Source of the DNA: CAYLQD01 sp043819695 | GTDB lineage: Bacteria > Planctomycetota > PUPC01 | NCBI GenBank assembly: GCA_043819695.1 | Contig: JBDREM010000235.1 | Location: forward strand, 1 to 12,100 | DNA length: 12,100 nt | Reading direction: 5' to 3' | Shown: piece by piece, positions 5,964 through 12,100 of the stretch | How positions within the stretch are numbered: the first letter of the stretch is position 1 | Layout of the letters: each line of letters begins with the position of its first letter | Program-made: the position numbers and the translations under genes | Notes under the pieces: generated by a model | The model's input: only the letters and a program-made list of their open reading frames with translations | The model's database searches: none | Told to the model about the DNA's origin: nothing

Positions 5964-6042
5964 TCCTAATCCCAATCATAATCTTAATCCTGATCGCCGT
6001 TGGGACGCAGGATTACGATTAGGAGTACGATTAAGATTAGGA
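5964..6042. repeat. Inverted hexad arrays without a gene (TAATCN words)
   Basis: Five 6-bp units on the left (5967-5996: TAATCC, CAATCA, TAATCT, TAATCC, TGATCG) face five on the right (6010-6039: GGATTA, CGATTA, GGAGTA, CGATTA, AGATTA), which are the reverse complement of TAATCN words. The outer ends share an exact 8-bp inverted repeat, TCCTAATC at 5964-5971 and GATTAGGA at 6035-6042. Only 13 bases separate the arrays, so a long imperfect hairpin is possible. The stretch lies in the gap between the AmaP-like gene and the hypothetical gene. Its AT content stands out from the GC-rich surroundings. Confidence 0.75.
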
Positions 6043-6113
6043 AGCAGCCTCGGACCTCGCCACCGAGACAACGGTCCCGACCACTGCGTGAATGCGATCC
6101 GGAACGCCTGGTC

Positions 6114-6722
6114 TTACTTCGGCACCGGATACTGCGGCGCGCGAATCGCCTTTGTCTCATCTTCCTCCGGCGGCACGATCTTCTCGCCGCCCTTCTTTTT
6201 TTTCTTCGGCTTGCTGGGCGGCTTGAAGTGGTGCTTGATGGTCAGGTGGAACTCGATGGGCGGCGCGCCGGGGATGATCTGCTCGTAGCGTTCGGCGAGG
6301 ACCTTCGAGAGGGCGTCGTGGACGGTGACGATGTTGGTGATGTCCCTGATCCGCGCGTCGACCTCGCCGGCCGACGGCATGCTCGTCTGCTTGTCGATGA
6401 CCAGGCGGACGTGGACGTCGTGGACCTCGGGCAGCGACTTGGCCGTGTGCCGCAGCGCCTCTTCGACGGCGATCGCGTGGACCCGCACCGTCCCGGTCTC
6501 GCTCTTGAGCACGACGTATCGTCTCACGTCGCGTTTGAACGTCTTGACCAGCTTGAGCAACTGCCAGATGATGAGGCTGACGCCGAAGATGATGCAGATC
6601 ACGTCGAGCGTGTGAGACTGTTTGCCGCTCAGGCTCTTGACGGCCAGGACCCAGAGCAGCAGGCCGGCCAACATCACGAGCAGGTACTCGGTGTAACGCA
6701 GCCTTGTCCAGGGGCGTGCCAT
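6114..6722 (-). CDS. AmaP-like (Asp23-family) membrane protein
   Basis: The 202-residue product starts at ATG 6722 with GGGAGGGAG four bases upstream, 16 bases after the accC stop, so it is almost certainly in the same operon. Residues 11-31 (TEYLLVMLAGLLLWVLAVK) and 39-60 (LDVICIIFGVSLIIWQLLKL) are two membrane helices in hairpin arrangement. Residues about 74-165 are an Asp23/AmaP-like alpha-beta domain (ETGTVRVHAIAVEEAL, LPEVHDVHVRLVI). The C-terminus is a Lys/Pro-rich, then acidic tail (KPKKKKKGGEKIVPPEEDE), likely disordered. In Firmicutes, AmaP anchors Asp23 at the membrane, and an Asp23 paralogue (YqhY) is encoded directly after accC, where its loss disturbs acetyl-CoA carboxylase control. 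A similar role here is inference from position. Confidence in the family is moderate because sequence conservation is low. Confidence 0.7.
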   Translation of the reverse strand: MARPWTRLRYTEYLLVMLAGLLLWVLAVKSLSGKQSHTLDVICIIFGVSLIIWQLLKLVKTFKRDVRRYVVLKSETGTVRVHAIAVEEALRHTAKSLPEVHDVHVRLVIDKQTSMPSAGEVDARIRDITNIVTVHDALSKVLAERYEQIIPGAPPIEFHLTIKHHFKPPSKPKKKKKGGEKIVPPEEDETKAIRAPQYPVPK

Positions 6723-6738
6723 TTGTCTCCCTCCCTAT

Positions 6739-8148
6739 CTAGGAGTTTGTGTTCTCATCGGCGTCCATGTCGGTCTCGTTCGGCGGCTCCCTTGTGTTGG
6801 GGAACCCGCCGTTGTCGAGGATGTCCTCGACGAACTTCGTGTCGACTCGCCCGGAGAGGAACGCGCTGTGGCCGAAGATGTCGAGGTAGAGCGGGATGGT
6901 GGTCTTGATGCCCTCGATGATGTACTCTTCGAGCGCCCGCTGCATGCAGGCAATGGCCTCGCGGCGGTTCCTGCGGTGCACGATGAGCTTGCTCACGAGC
7001 GAATCGTAGGTCGGGCAGATTGTAAAGCCGGCGTACGCGTGTGAGTCGACACGGACGCCCGGGCCGCCGGGCGGGTAGTACTTCGTGATCGTGCCCGGCG
7101 CCGGCCGGAACGTCACCGGGTCTTCGGCGTTGATGCGGCATTCGATCGCGACGCCCGTCATCTTGATGTCTTCCTGCCGCAGGCTCAGGCGCTCGCCCGA
7201 CGCGATCCGGAGCTGCTCGCGCAGGATGTCGACCCCGGTCACCATCTCGGTCACAGGATGCTCCACCTGGATGCGGCAGTTCATCTCGATGAAGTAGTAG
7301 TTGTTGTCTCGGTCGACGAGGAACTCGATGGTGCCCGCGCCGTAGTAGTCGACAGCCTTGGCGATGGTGATGGCGGACTGGCCGAGCTTCTCACGGAGGC
7401 CGTCGTCGAGCGTGGGGCACGGGGCCTCCTCGATCAGCTTCTGGTGCCGGCGCTGGAGGCTGCAGTCGCGGTCGCCCAGGTGGATGACGTTGCCGTGGTG
7501 GTCGCCGAGAAGCTGGATTTCGACGTGGCGGGCGCCGCTCACGTATTTCTCGACGTAGACGGCCTTGTCGCCGAACGACGCTTCGGCCTCGGCCTCGGCC
7601 ACGGCGAAGCAGTTGAGCAGGCTCATGTCGTTGTGAGCGGCGCGCATCCCGCGGCCGCCGCCGCCCATGCTGGCCTTGACGAGGACCGGATAGCCCACTT
7701 CGCGGGCGATGGCGACTGCTTCCTCGCCGGCCTGGACGGCGCCCTTGCTGCCGGGGACGACGGGCACGCCGGCGGCGGCGGCGATCTCGCGCGCCTTGAC
7801 CTTGTCGCCCATCTTGCGCATGGCCGCGGCCGAAGGGCCGATGAATTCGAGGTTGCAGCTTCGGCAGACCTCGGCGAACCGGCTCACCTCGGACAGGAAC
7901 CCGTAACCGGGATGAATGGCCTCCACGTCGGCCACTTCCGCGGCCGAGATGATGGCAGGGATGTTGAGGTAGCTTTTCTCGCTGGCGCCGGGGCCGATGC
8001 AGATTGTCTGGTCGGCGAAGTTGAGGTAGATGGAGTCCTTGTCCGCCTCGGAATAGGCCGCGACCGTTGATATGCCCAGCTCCCGGCAGGCCCGGATGAT
8101 CCTGAGGGCTATTTCGCCGCGGGCACATATGAGGATTCGTGAGAACAC
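6739..8148 (-). CDS. accC: Biotin carboxylase subunit of acetyl-CoA carboxylase
   Basis: The 469-residue enzyme carboxylates the biotin of AccB using ATP and bicarbonate, the first half-reaction of malonyl-CoA synthesis in the cytoplasm. It has the full domain order: N-terminal biotin carboxylase fold (residues 1-112, RGEIALRIIRACRELG, AIHPGYGFLSE), ATP-grasp (about 113-315, GDKVKAREIAAAAGVPVVPG, GGGGRGMR, HVEIQLLGD, DRDCSLQRRHQKLIEEAP, RIQVEHPVTEM) and C-terminal domain (about 330-445, ECRINAEDP, PGGPGVRVDSH). Catalytic Lys, His, Glu, Asn and Arg positions are kept. The start is GTG 8148 with GGAG upstream. Small departures are noted: ICARGEIA instead of the usual IANRGEIA, and MNCRIQVEHP instead of MNTRIQVEHP. 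It lies 126 bases from accB, a gap filled almost wholly by an inverted repeat element. Confidence 0.97.
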   Translation of the reverse strand: MFSRILICARGEIALRIIRACRELGISTVAAYSEADKDSIYLNFADQTICIGPGASEKSYLNIPAIISAAEVADVEAIHPGYGFLSEVSRFAEVCRSCNLEFIGPSAAAMRKMGDKVKAREIAAAAGVPVVPGSKGAVQAGEEAVAIAREVGYPVLVKASMGGGGRGMRAAHNDMSLLNCFAVAEAEAEASFGDKAVYVEKYVSGARHVEIQLLGDHHGNVIHLGDRDCSLQRRHQKLIEEAPCPTLDDGLREKLGQSAITIAKAVDYYGAGTIEFLVDRDNNYYFIEMNCRIQVEHPVTEMVTGVDILREQLRIASGERLSLRQEDIKMTGVAIECRINAEDPVTFRPAPGTITKYYPPGGPGVRVDSHAYAGFTICPTYDSLVSKLIVHRRNRREAIACMQRALEEYIIEGIKTTIPLYLDIFGHSAFLSGRVDTKFVEDILDNGGFPNTREPPNETDMDADENTNS

Positions 8149-8162
8149 GAAATCGCTCCGCT

Positions 8163-8274
8163 CGTTATTAGTTATCGGTCATCCGTTGTTCGGGTGGTCC
8201 ATTCGATGCCCTTCCGAAGTACCGGGGCGCCCGCGATGCACGTCCCAATAACCAATCACGGATAACGAATAACG
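8163..8274. repeat. Inverted heptad arrays without a gene, between accB and accC
   Basis: The left array at 8163-8190 has four 7-bp units (CGTTATT, AGTTATC, GGTCATC, CGTTGTT). The right array at 8247-8274 reads AATAACC, AATCACG, GATAACG, AATAACG, so from its outer end its reverse complement is CGTTATT, CGTTATC, CGTGATT, GGTTATT. Unit one matches 7 of 7 and unit two 6 of 7, with decay inward. The centre (8191-8246) is a 56-base GC-rich stretch without a reading frame. The element starts at the base directly after the accB stop codon and ends just before the accC ribosome site. Confidence 0.75.
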
Positions 8275-8763
8275 TTACTCACTTGTGGCGATCAGGAACA
8301 GAGGCTGGCCATACTCGACGGGGTCGCCGTTCTCGACGAGGATCTTGACGACCCGCCCCTTGTGTTCCGCCTTGATCTCGTTCATCACCTTCATCGCCTC
8401 GATGATGCAGAGCACGGTGTCCTCCTCGACCTCGTCGGCCACTTCGACCAAGTGGTCGGCGTCGGCCTTGGGTGAGCGGTAGAACGTGCCAACCATCGGC
8501 GACGTGACCCTGACCGTTCCGGGCGCATCGTCCGTTTCCCCGGCACCGGCGGTGTGCGCGGGCGGCGGCGCGGCGGCAGGCCCCGCAGCCGCTGCCAGGC
8601 CAGGCGCCGCGGTGTGCGTGACGACCTGCTGCTGAATCTGGCTGCCCGTCTTCCTGAGCTTGACGCTGGCTCCGTCTATGTCGATCTCGAGCTCGGACAG
8701 GTCGTTCTTCTTCATGAAGGACGCCAGCTCGTCGAGCAGCCGGCGTATCTCTTCGACGTCCAT
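8275..8763 (-). CDS. accB: Biotin carboxyl carrier protein of acetyl-CoA carboxylase
   Basis: The 162-residue protein carries the biotin that shuttles carboxyl groups between biotin carboxylase and carboxyltransferase. Residues 1-40 are the helical N-terminal dimerisation part (EIRRLLDELASFMKKNDLSELEI). Residues 44-82 are a flexible Ala/Pro-rich linker. Residues 83-162 are the lipoyl/biotinyl domain with the thumb segment (TSPMVGTFYRSPKADA) and the biotin attachment motif EAMKVMNEI, where Lys125 is the modified residue. The ATG at 8763 has GGAGGAG closely upstream; in-frame sequence further upstream overlaps efp and is not part of the protein. It follows efp by 53 bases. Biotinylation would be by BirA, not in this window. 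Confidence 0.96.
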   Translation of the reverse strand: MDVEEIRRLLDELASFMKKNDLSELEIDIDGASVKLRKTGSQIQQQVVTHTAAPGLAAAAGPAAAPPPAHTAGAGETDDAPGTVRVTSPMVGTFYRSPKADADHLVEVADEVEEDTVLCIIEAMKVMNEIKAEHKGRVVKILVENGDPVEYGQPLFLIATSE

Positions 8764-8816
8764 TATTCTCCTCCGGCGCAGGAAAGCCGGCCCGCAGCGT
8801 CGCACGCGCGCCGGCG

Positions 8817-9374
8817 TTATGCTCTGCCCAGATATTCTCCGGTTCGCGTGTCGATCTGGATCACGTCTCCCTCGTTGATGAAGAGCGGGACGTTCACAAC
8901 GCCGCCCGTCTCCAGCTCGGCCGGCTTGCTTCCGCCGGCCGCCGTATCGCCCTTCACGCCGGGGTCGGTCTTGGCGACCTTGAGATCGACGAAGTTCGGG
9001 ACGGTGATGTCGAGCACCTTGTCCTCGTACATCACCACGGTGACGTGCATGTTCTCCTTCAGGTAAGGGATGATGTTCTTGCACCGCTTGGCGGAGAACG
9101 GAAGCTGCTCGTAGCTCTCGGGGTCCATAAAATAGAGGTCTGAGCCGTCGCGGTAGAGATACTCCATCTCCTTCCGCTCGATCAGCGCGGTCTCGATGTT
9201 CTCGCGCGTCTTGAAGGTGTACTCGAGGACCGCCCCTGTCGCCAGGTTCCTCAACTTGGTCCGCGTGAAGGCGGAGCCCTTGCCGGGCTTCACGTGCTGG
9301 AAGTATTCGACTCGGCACGGGTCCCCGTTGTACAGGATCGTCATGCCGTTCTTGAGCTCGCTGCCGCCGATCAC
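8817..9374 (-). CDS. efp: Translation elongation factor P
   Basis: EF-P binds ribosomes stalled at consecutive prolines and promotes peptide bond formation. The 185-residue length is that of the family. Residues 1-64 are the KOW-like domain I with the tip loop HVKPGKGSAFTR, where Lys32 occupies the position modified by beta-lysylation, rhamnosylation of Arg or other means in various bacteria. The lysine and the KPGKG context resemble the EpmA type, but the modifying enzymes are not in the window. Domains II and III follow (EYLYRDGSDLYFMDPESYEQ, VNVPLFINEGDVIQIDTRTGEYLGRA), the latter with the C-terminal EF-P signature. The start is GTG 9374, three bases after the peptidase stop, so the genes are cotranscribed. 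Placement beside an Xaa-Pro-type peptidase and accBC is a widely kept order. Confidence 0.97.
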   Translation of the reverse strand: MIGGSELKNGMTILYNGDPCRVEYFQHVKPGKGSAFTRTKLRNLATGAVLEYTFKTRENIETALIERKEMEYLYRDGSDLYFMDPESYEQLPFSAKRCKNIIPYLKENMHVTVVMYEDKVLDITVPNFVDLKVAKTDPGVKGDTAAGGSKPAELETGGVVNVPLFINEGDVIQIDTRTGEYLGRA

Positions 9375-9377
9375 CCG

Positions 9378-10475
9378 TTATCCTCCAATGACCACATCTT
9401 TCAGCTTCTTCGGGACGCTCGAGAGCACCCTGGCGCCCGCGGCCGTCACAAGCACGTCGTCCTCGATCCTCACGCCGCCGAGCCCGGGTACGTAAATCCC
9501 CGGCTCGACGGTGAAGACCATGCCTCTCTTGAGCACGGTGCCCGAGCCCTTCGCAAAACCGGGCACCTCGTGGACCTGCAGCCCAATGCTGTGGCCGAGC
9601 CCGTGGCCAAATCTCCGCCCGAACCCGGCCTTTGTGATGTAGCTGCGGGCGGCCGCGTCGACAACGCCGCACGTTGCGCCCGGCCGAATCTGCCGGATCG
9701 CACGGCGCTGAGCCTCGTAAACCGTCCGGTAAATCCGCTCGAACCTCCCCGGAATCTTAGTGTGGAAGAACGTCCTTGTCAAGTCGCTTACGTACCCGTC
9801 GCACCGCACGCCCCAGTCGATGAGAACCGGATCGCCCGCCCTCAGGCGGCGCTGCGACGGTATGTGGTGGCACCGCGAGCCGTTGGGGCCGAACGCGACG
9901 ATCGTCGGGAACCCCATCCCGTCGAAGCCGAGCCCCCGGACGTAGTACTCCATCTCGGTCGCGACGTCGATCTCACGAATGCCGGGCACGAGGAACTGCT
10001 TGATGTGCTCGAGGGCCTTGCCGGCGGCGTCGACGCTCGCCTGAATCATCTTGATCTCGCCCGCATCCTTGACCGACCGGAGGTCCTCGACGAGGCCCGA
10101 GACGCGGACCGGCTCGATCTGCCGCTTGCGCAAAAGCTCCAGAAAACTGTCCGCCTCGGCCAGCGAGACCGACGCGGGCGCGAGCCCGAGGCGCTTCACC
10201 CCCAGCCTCTTCGCCTCGCGGCAAACAGCCTTGTGCATCGCGTGCCTCGTGTCGACCACACGGCATCCCTTGCACTCGCCCTCCGCCTGCTCGACGTAAC
10301 GGAAATCGGTCAGAAGCAGCGCGTCGGCCGGGGTGATCAACAGGCGGGTGCTGTCGCCCGTGAACCCGCTCAGGTACCGCACGTTCGGGTCCGAGACGAC
10401 TAGCATCGCGTCGATCTTGTTGCGGCGGAACTTCGAGCGGAGTCTGGCGAGCCGCCTGGCGATGCTCTTGTCCAT
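9378..10475 (-). CDS. M24-family aminopeptidase (Xaa-Pro peptidase type)
   Basis: The 365-residue metallopeptidase has a creatinase-like N-terminal domain (residues 1-130, MLVVSDPNVRYLSGFTGDST) and a pita-bread catalytic domain (about 138-365). All five metal ligands are visible: Asp220 and Asp231 (LIDWGVRCDGYVSDLTRT), His295 (FGHGLGHSIGLQVHE), Glu324 (FTVEPGIYVPG) and Glu338 (GGVRIEDDVLV). The family removes N-terminal residues before proline or hydrolyses Xaa-Pro dipeptides; substrate choice cannot be read from sequence. ATG 10475 is preferred because it overlaps the stop of the upstream lipoprotein gene as TAATG. An alternative ATG at 10490 would add five residues. The corresponding gene in Bacillus is yqhT, also directly before efp. 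Confidence 0.93.
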   Translation of the reverse strand: MDKSIARRLARLRSKFRRNKIDAMLVVSDPNVRYLSGFTGDSTRLLITPADALLLTDFRYVEQAEGECKGCRVVDTRHAMHKAVCREAKRLGVKRLGLAPASVSLAEADSFLELLRKRQIEPVRVSGLVEDLRSVKDAGEIKMIQASVDAAGKALEHIKQFLVPGIREIDVATEMEYYVRGLGFDGMGFPTIVAFGPNGSRCHHIPSQRRLRAGDPVLIDWGVRCDGYVSDLTRTFFHTKIPGRFERIYRTVYEAQRRAIRQIRPGATCGVVDAAARSYITKAGFGRRFGHGLGHSIGLQVHEVPGFAKGSGTVLKRGMVFTVEPGIYVPGLGGVRIEDDVLVTAAGARVLSSVPKKLKDVVIGG

Positions 10476-10609
10476 TACGACGTCTCGCATTCTGTTCGGG
10501 GGTGTGTTTCGACCCGGATGTGATAACCGGGGTCTTCATCGGGCGTGATGTTGCAGCCGCCGGCCGCCAAGGCCAAGCAGCCGAGCAGCACAAGCAGAAA
10601 GCGTTTCAT
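10475..10609 (-). CDS. Small lipoprotein, 44 residues
   Basis: A short gene lies between purB and the aminopeptidase. The ATG at 10609-10607 overlaps the purB stop as ATGA, and its own TAA (10477-10475) overlaps the next ATG as TAATG, so it is coupled on both sides. A ribosome site AAAGGA lies about eight bases upstream. The product begins MKRFLLVLLGCLALAAGGC, a signal peptide with two basic residues, a hydrophobic core and a lipobox-like AGGC with Cys19 as the expected lipidated residue. The mature part is only 26 residues, polar and charged (NITPDEDPGYHIRVE, then a second Cys near the end). The lipobox is imperfect (Ala at -3). Small lipoproteins beside housekeeping genes are often envelope factors or entericidin-like peptides, but no family is recognised here. 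Confidence 0.75.
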   Translation of the reverse strand: MKRFLLVLLGCLALAAGGCNITPDEDPGYHIRVETHPRTECETS

Positions 10610-12057
10610 ACCGTGATCCTTTCGTTTTCCAGTTCGCGCATCGCCGTCCGGTATTTCCGCCGGATCGGGCCGATGACGTCGCGGACGAAATCAGACACCT
10701 GCGACGGCGCCCGGCCCACGAACCGCCGCGGGTCGGTCATCGGCCTGAGCATCCCGCGAACGGCCGCAAACGCATCGTCCGCCGCAAGCCGTTCGAGCAG
10801 GTCGTTCTCGCGGCCCTCCTGCTTGACGGCGTGTGCCGCGGCCTGCGCATGCACGCGGATGCGCTCGTGCAGCTTCTGCCGGTCGCCGCCCGCGTTGACG
10901 GCCGCCATCAGAATCTCCTCCGTCGCCATGAACGGCAGCTCGGCGGCGAGCCGCTTCGCAATCTGCGCCTTGTTCACCACGAGGCCGCCGGCCACGTCGA
11001 GGCAGATGTTAAGGATTGCGTCGGCCGCGAGGAATGACTCGGCGATCGCGAGCCGCCGGTTCGCGCTGTCGTCGAGCGTGCGCTCGAGCCATTGAGTGGC
11101 CGCGGTGATCGCGGGGTTCGCGCTGCTCGCGATCACGAAACGCGCGAGGGCGCAAACACGCTCCGACCGCATCGGGTTCCGCTTGTAAGCCATCGCCGAC
11201 GAGCCGATCTGCTTCTTCCCGAACGGCTCCTCGATCTCCTTCAGGCCCTGCAGCAGGCGGATGTCGGTCGCCATCTTGCTGGCCGACTGCGCGACGCCCG
11301 ACAGCGCGGCCAGCGCCTGCGCGTCGACCTTCCGCGTGTACGTCTGGCCGGTAACGGGGAACGTCGAGCTGAAGCCCATTTTCTTCGCGACGAGCTTCTC
11401 GAGGCGGAGAACTTTCCGCTCGTCCCCGCCGAACAACGCGAGGAAGCTGGCCTGCGTGCCCGTCGTGCCCTTCACGCCGCGGAACCTGAGGCGCTCGATC
11501 CGCGTCTCCATCTCGTCGAGGTCGAGCACGAAGTCCTGCGCCCACAGGCACGCCCGCTTGCCGACCGTCGTCGGCTGAGCCGGCTGAAAGTGCGTGAAGC
11601 CGAGCGTCGGCAGCTTGCGGTACTTCGTCGCGAACCGGCCGAGCGCGTCGATGAGCTTCGCCAGCTTGGCCCGGACGATCCCCAGCCCCTCGCGGATCTG
11701 CAGCAGCTCGGTGTTGTCGGCCACGAAGCAGCTCGTCGCGCCGAGGTGGATGATGCCCGCTGCCTTCGGGCACTGGCGCCCGAACGCCTTCACGTGCGCC
11801 ATCACGTCGTGGCGGACCTGCCTCTCGATCCGTTCCGCGTCGGCGTAGTTGATGTTGTCCGCCGCCCGCTTCATCTCGTTGATCTGCGTCTGCGTGATGG
11901 GCAGGCCGAGCTCGCGTTCGGCCTCGGCCAGCGCGATCCACAGCCGCCGCCACGTCTTGAACTTGAAGTCGTCCGAGAAGGTATGTGACATCGCAGTCCC
12001 CGCATACCGTGCGGTGAGCGGGCTGCGGTACCGCGCGCGCTCGTCTGATCTGGCCAT
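10606..12057 (-). CDS. purB: Adenylosuccinate lyase, animal (ADSL)-like type
   Basis: The enzyme cleaves SAICAR to AICAR and adenylosuccinate to AMP, releasing fumarate, in purine synthesis. The 483-residue product resembles animal ADSL along its length: YRSPLTARYAG near the start, KTWRRLWIALAEAERELGLPIT, HLGATSCFVADNTEL, LPTLGFTHFQPAQPTTVGKR with the catalytic His, RGVKGTTGTQASFL, and the signature loop GSSAMAYKRNPMRSE with the catalytic Ser. The signature has Ala where the family normally has Pro (SSAMPYKRNP). WLERTLDDSANRR and PFMATEEILMA in the C-terminal domain are also typical. The start ATG 12057 has GAGG upstream and is supported by the conserved YRSPL segment, which a start at the internal MSHTFSDDF would lose. 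It heads the operon running leftward to accC and the AmaP-like gene. Confidence 0.96.
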   Translation of the reverse strand: MARSDERARYRSPLTARYAGTAMSHTFSDDFKFKTWRRLWIALAEAERELGLPITQTQINEMKRAADNINYADAERIERQVRHDVMAHVKAFGRQCPKAAGIIHLGATSCFVADNTELLQIREGLGIVRAKLAKLIDALGRFATKYRKLPTLGFTHFQPAQPTTVGKRACLWAQDFVLDLDEMETRIERLRFRGVKGTTGTQASFLALFGGDERKVLRLEKLVAKKMGFSSTFPVTGQTYTRKVDAQALAALSGVAQSASKMATDIRLLQGLKEIEEPFGKKQIGSSAMAYKRNPMRSERVCALARFVIASSANPAITAATQWLERTLDDSANRRLAIAESFLAADAILNICLDVAGGLVVNKAQIAKRLAAELPFMATEEILMAAVNAGGDRQKLHERIRVHAQAAAHAVKQEGRENDLLERLAADDAFAAVRGMLRPMTDPRRFVGRAPSQVSDFVRDVIGPIRRKYRTAMRELENERITV

Positions 12058-12090
12058 TCGTTTGCCCTCGGGCCCGGAGTGGGAGCCGGT

Positions 12091-12096
12091 ATTCTA
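12091..12096 (-). promoter_or_regulatory. Putative -10 element of the purB operon
   Basis: On the minus strand TAGAAT lies 34 bases upstream of the purB start. It is the same hexamer as in the promoter of the Memo-AMMECR1 gene. The -35 region is beyond the window edge, so the promoter cannot be confirmed. Confidence 0.3.
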
Positions 12097-12100
12097 CACG

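Noticed and set aside
5104..6022. The plus-strand frame across this stretch as a genuine long domain of the four-helix-bundle protein
   Set aside because: It is antisense to a well-formed minus-strand gene with a ribosome site. The translated sequence is biased and low in structure, so it is most likely a by-product of the missing stop.
8764..9672. An N-terminal extension of AccB reaching into the efp and peptidase genes
   Set aside because: AccB families begin at the helical N-terminus that follows the ATG at 8763, which has a strong ribosome site. The upstream residues are Arg-rich shadow sequence.

Overview
The window is GC-rich, densely coded bacterial DNA. The best guess is a Gram-negative of the PVC superphylum or an allied candidate phylum. 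The reasons are an ECF sigma factor paired with a FecR-domain membrane protein, a lipoprotein, an exported Memo-AMMECR1 fusion, and an adenylosuccinate lyase of the animal (ADSL) type. The phylum is inference only.

Layout. 1-137: the 3' end of an unidentified gene on the plus strand. 154-597 (minus): a truncated sugar-type ABC permease, probably decaying. 791-2712 (plus): an ECF sigma factor and a FecR/coiled-coil membrane protein, overlapping by one base (TGATG). 2750-2780: a near-perfect hairpin. 2898-4430 (plus): a secreted Memo-AMMECR1 fusion with its own promoter. 4431-5094: a four-helix-bundle (S23/IVS-type) gene enclosed by inverted arrays of 7-bp repeats whose outer 16 bp are an exact terminal inverted repeat. 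5102-5923 (minus): an unrecognised 273-residue protein.

From 12057 down to 6114 (minus) runs a long gene cluster: purB, a 44-residue lipoprotein, an M24 aminopeptidase, efp, accB, accC and an AmaP-like membrane protein. The first genes are joined by ATGA and TAATG overlaps. The peptidase/efp/accB/accC/Asp23-type order is the one known around accBC in Bacillus (yqhT-efp-...-accB-accC-yqhY). The cluster links purine synthesis, relief of polyproline stalling (EF-P), proline-peptide turnover and the first step of fatty-acid synthesis (biotin carboxyl carrier plus biotin carboxylase). The carboxyltransferase subunits are not in the window.

The most unusual signal is not a protein. Three intergenic places (4431-5094, 5964-6042, 8163-8274) each hold a pair of inverted, degenerate short-tandem-repeat arrays with a 6- or 7-bp period. 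Each pair uses a different repeat word. One encloses a gene and two are empty. Two of them begin at the base right after a stop codon. They look like one architectural family of small inserted elements, possibly linked to the four-helix-bundle protein. The four-helix gene has no stop codon at the family's usual end and stays open through the right array and across the opposing gene.
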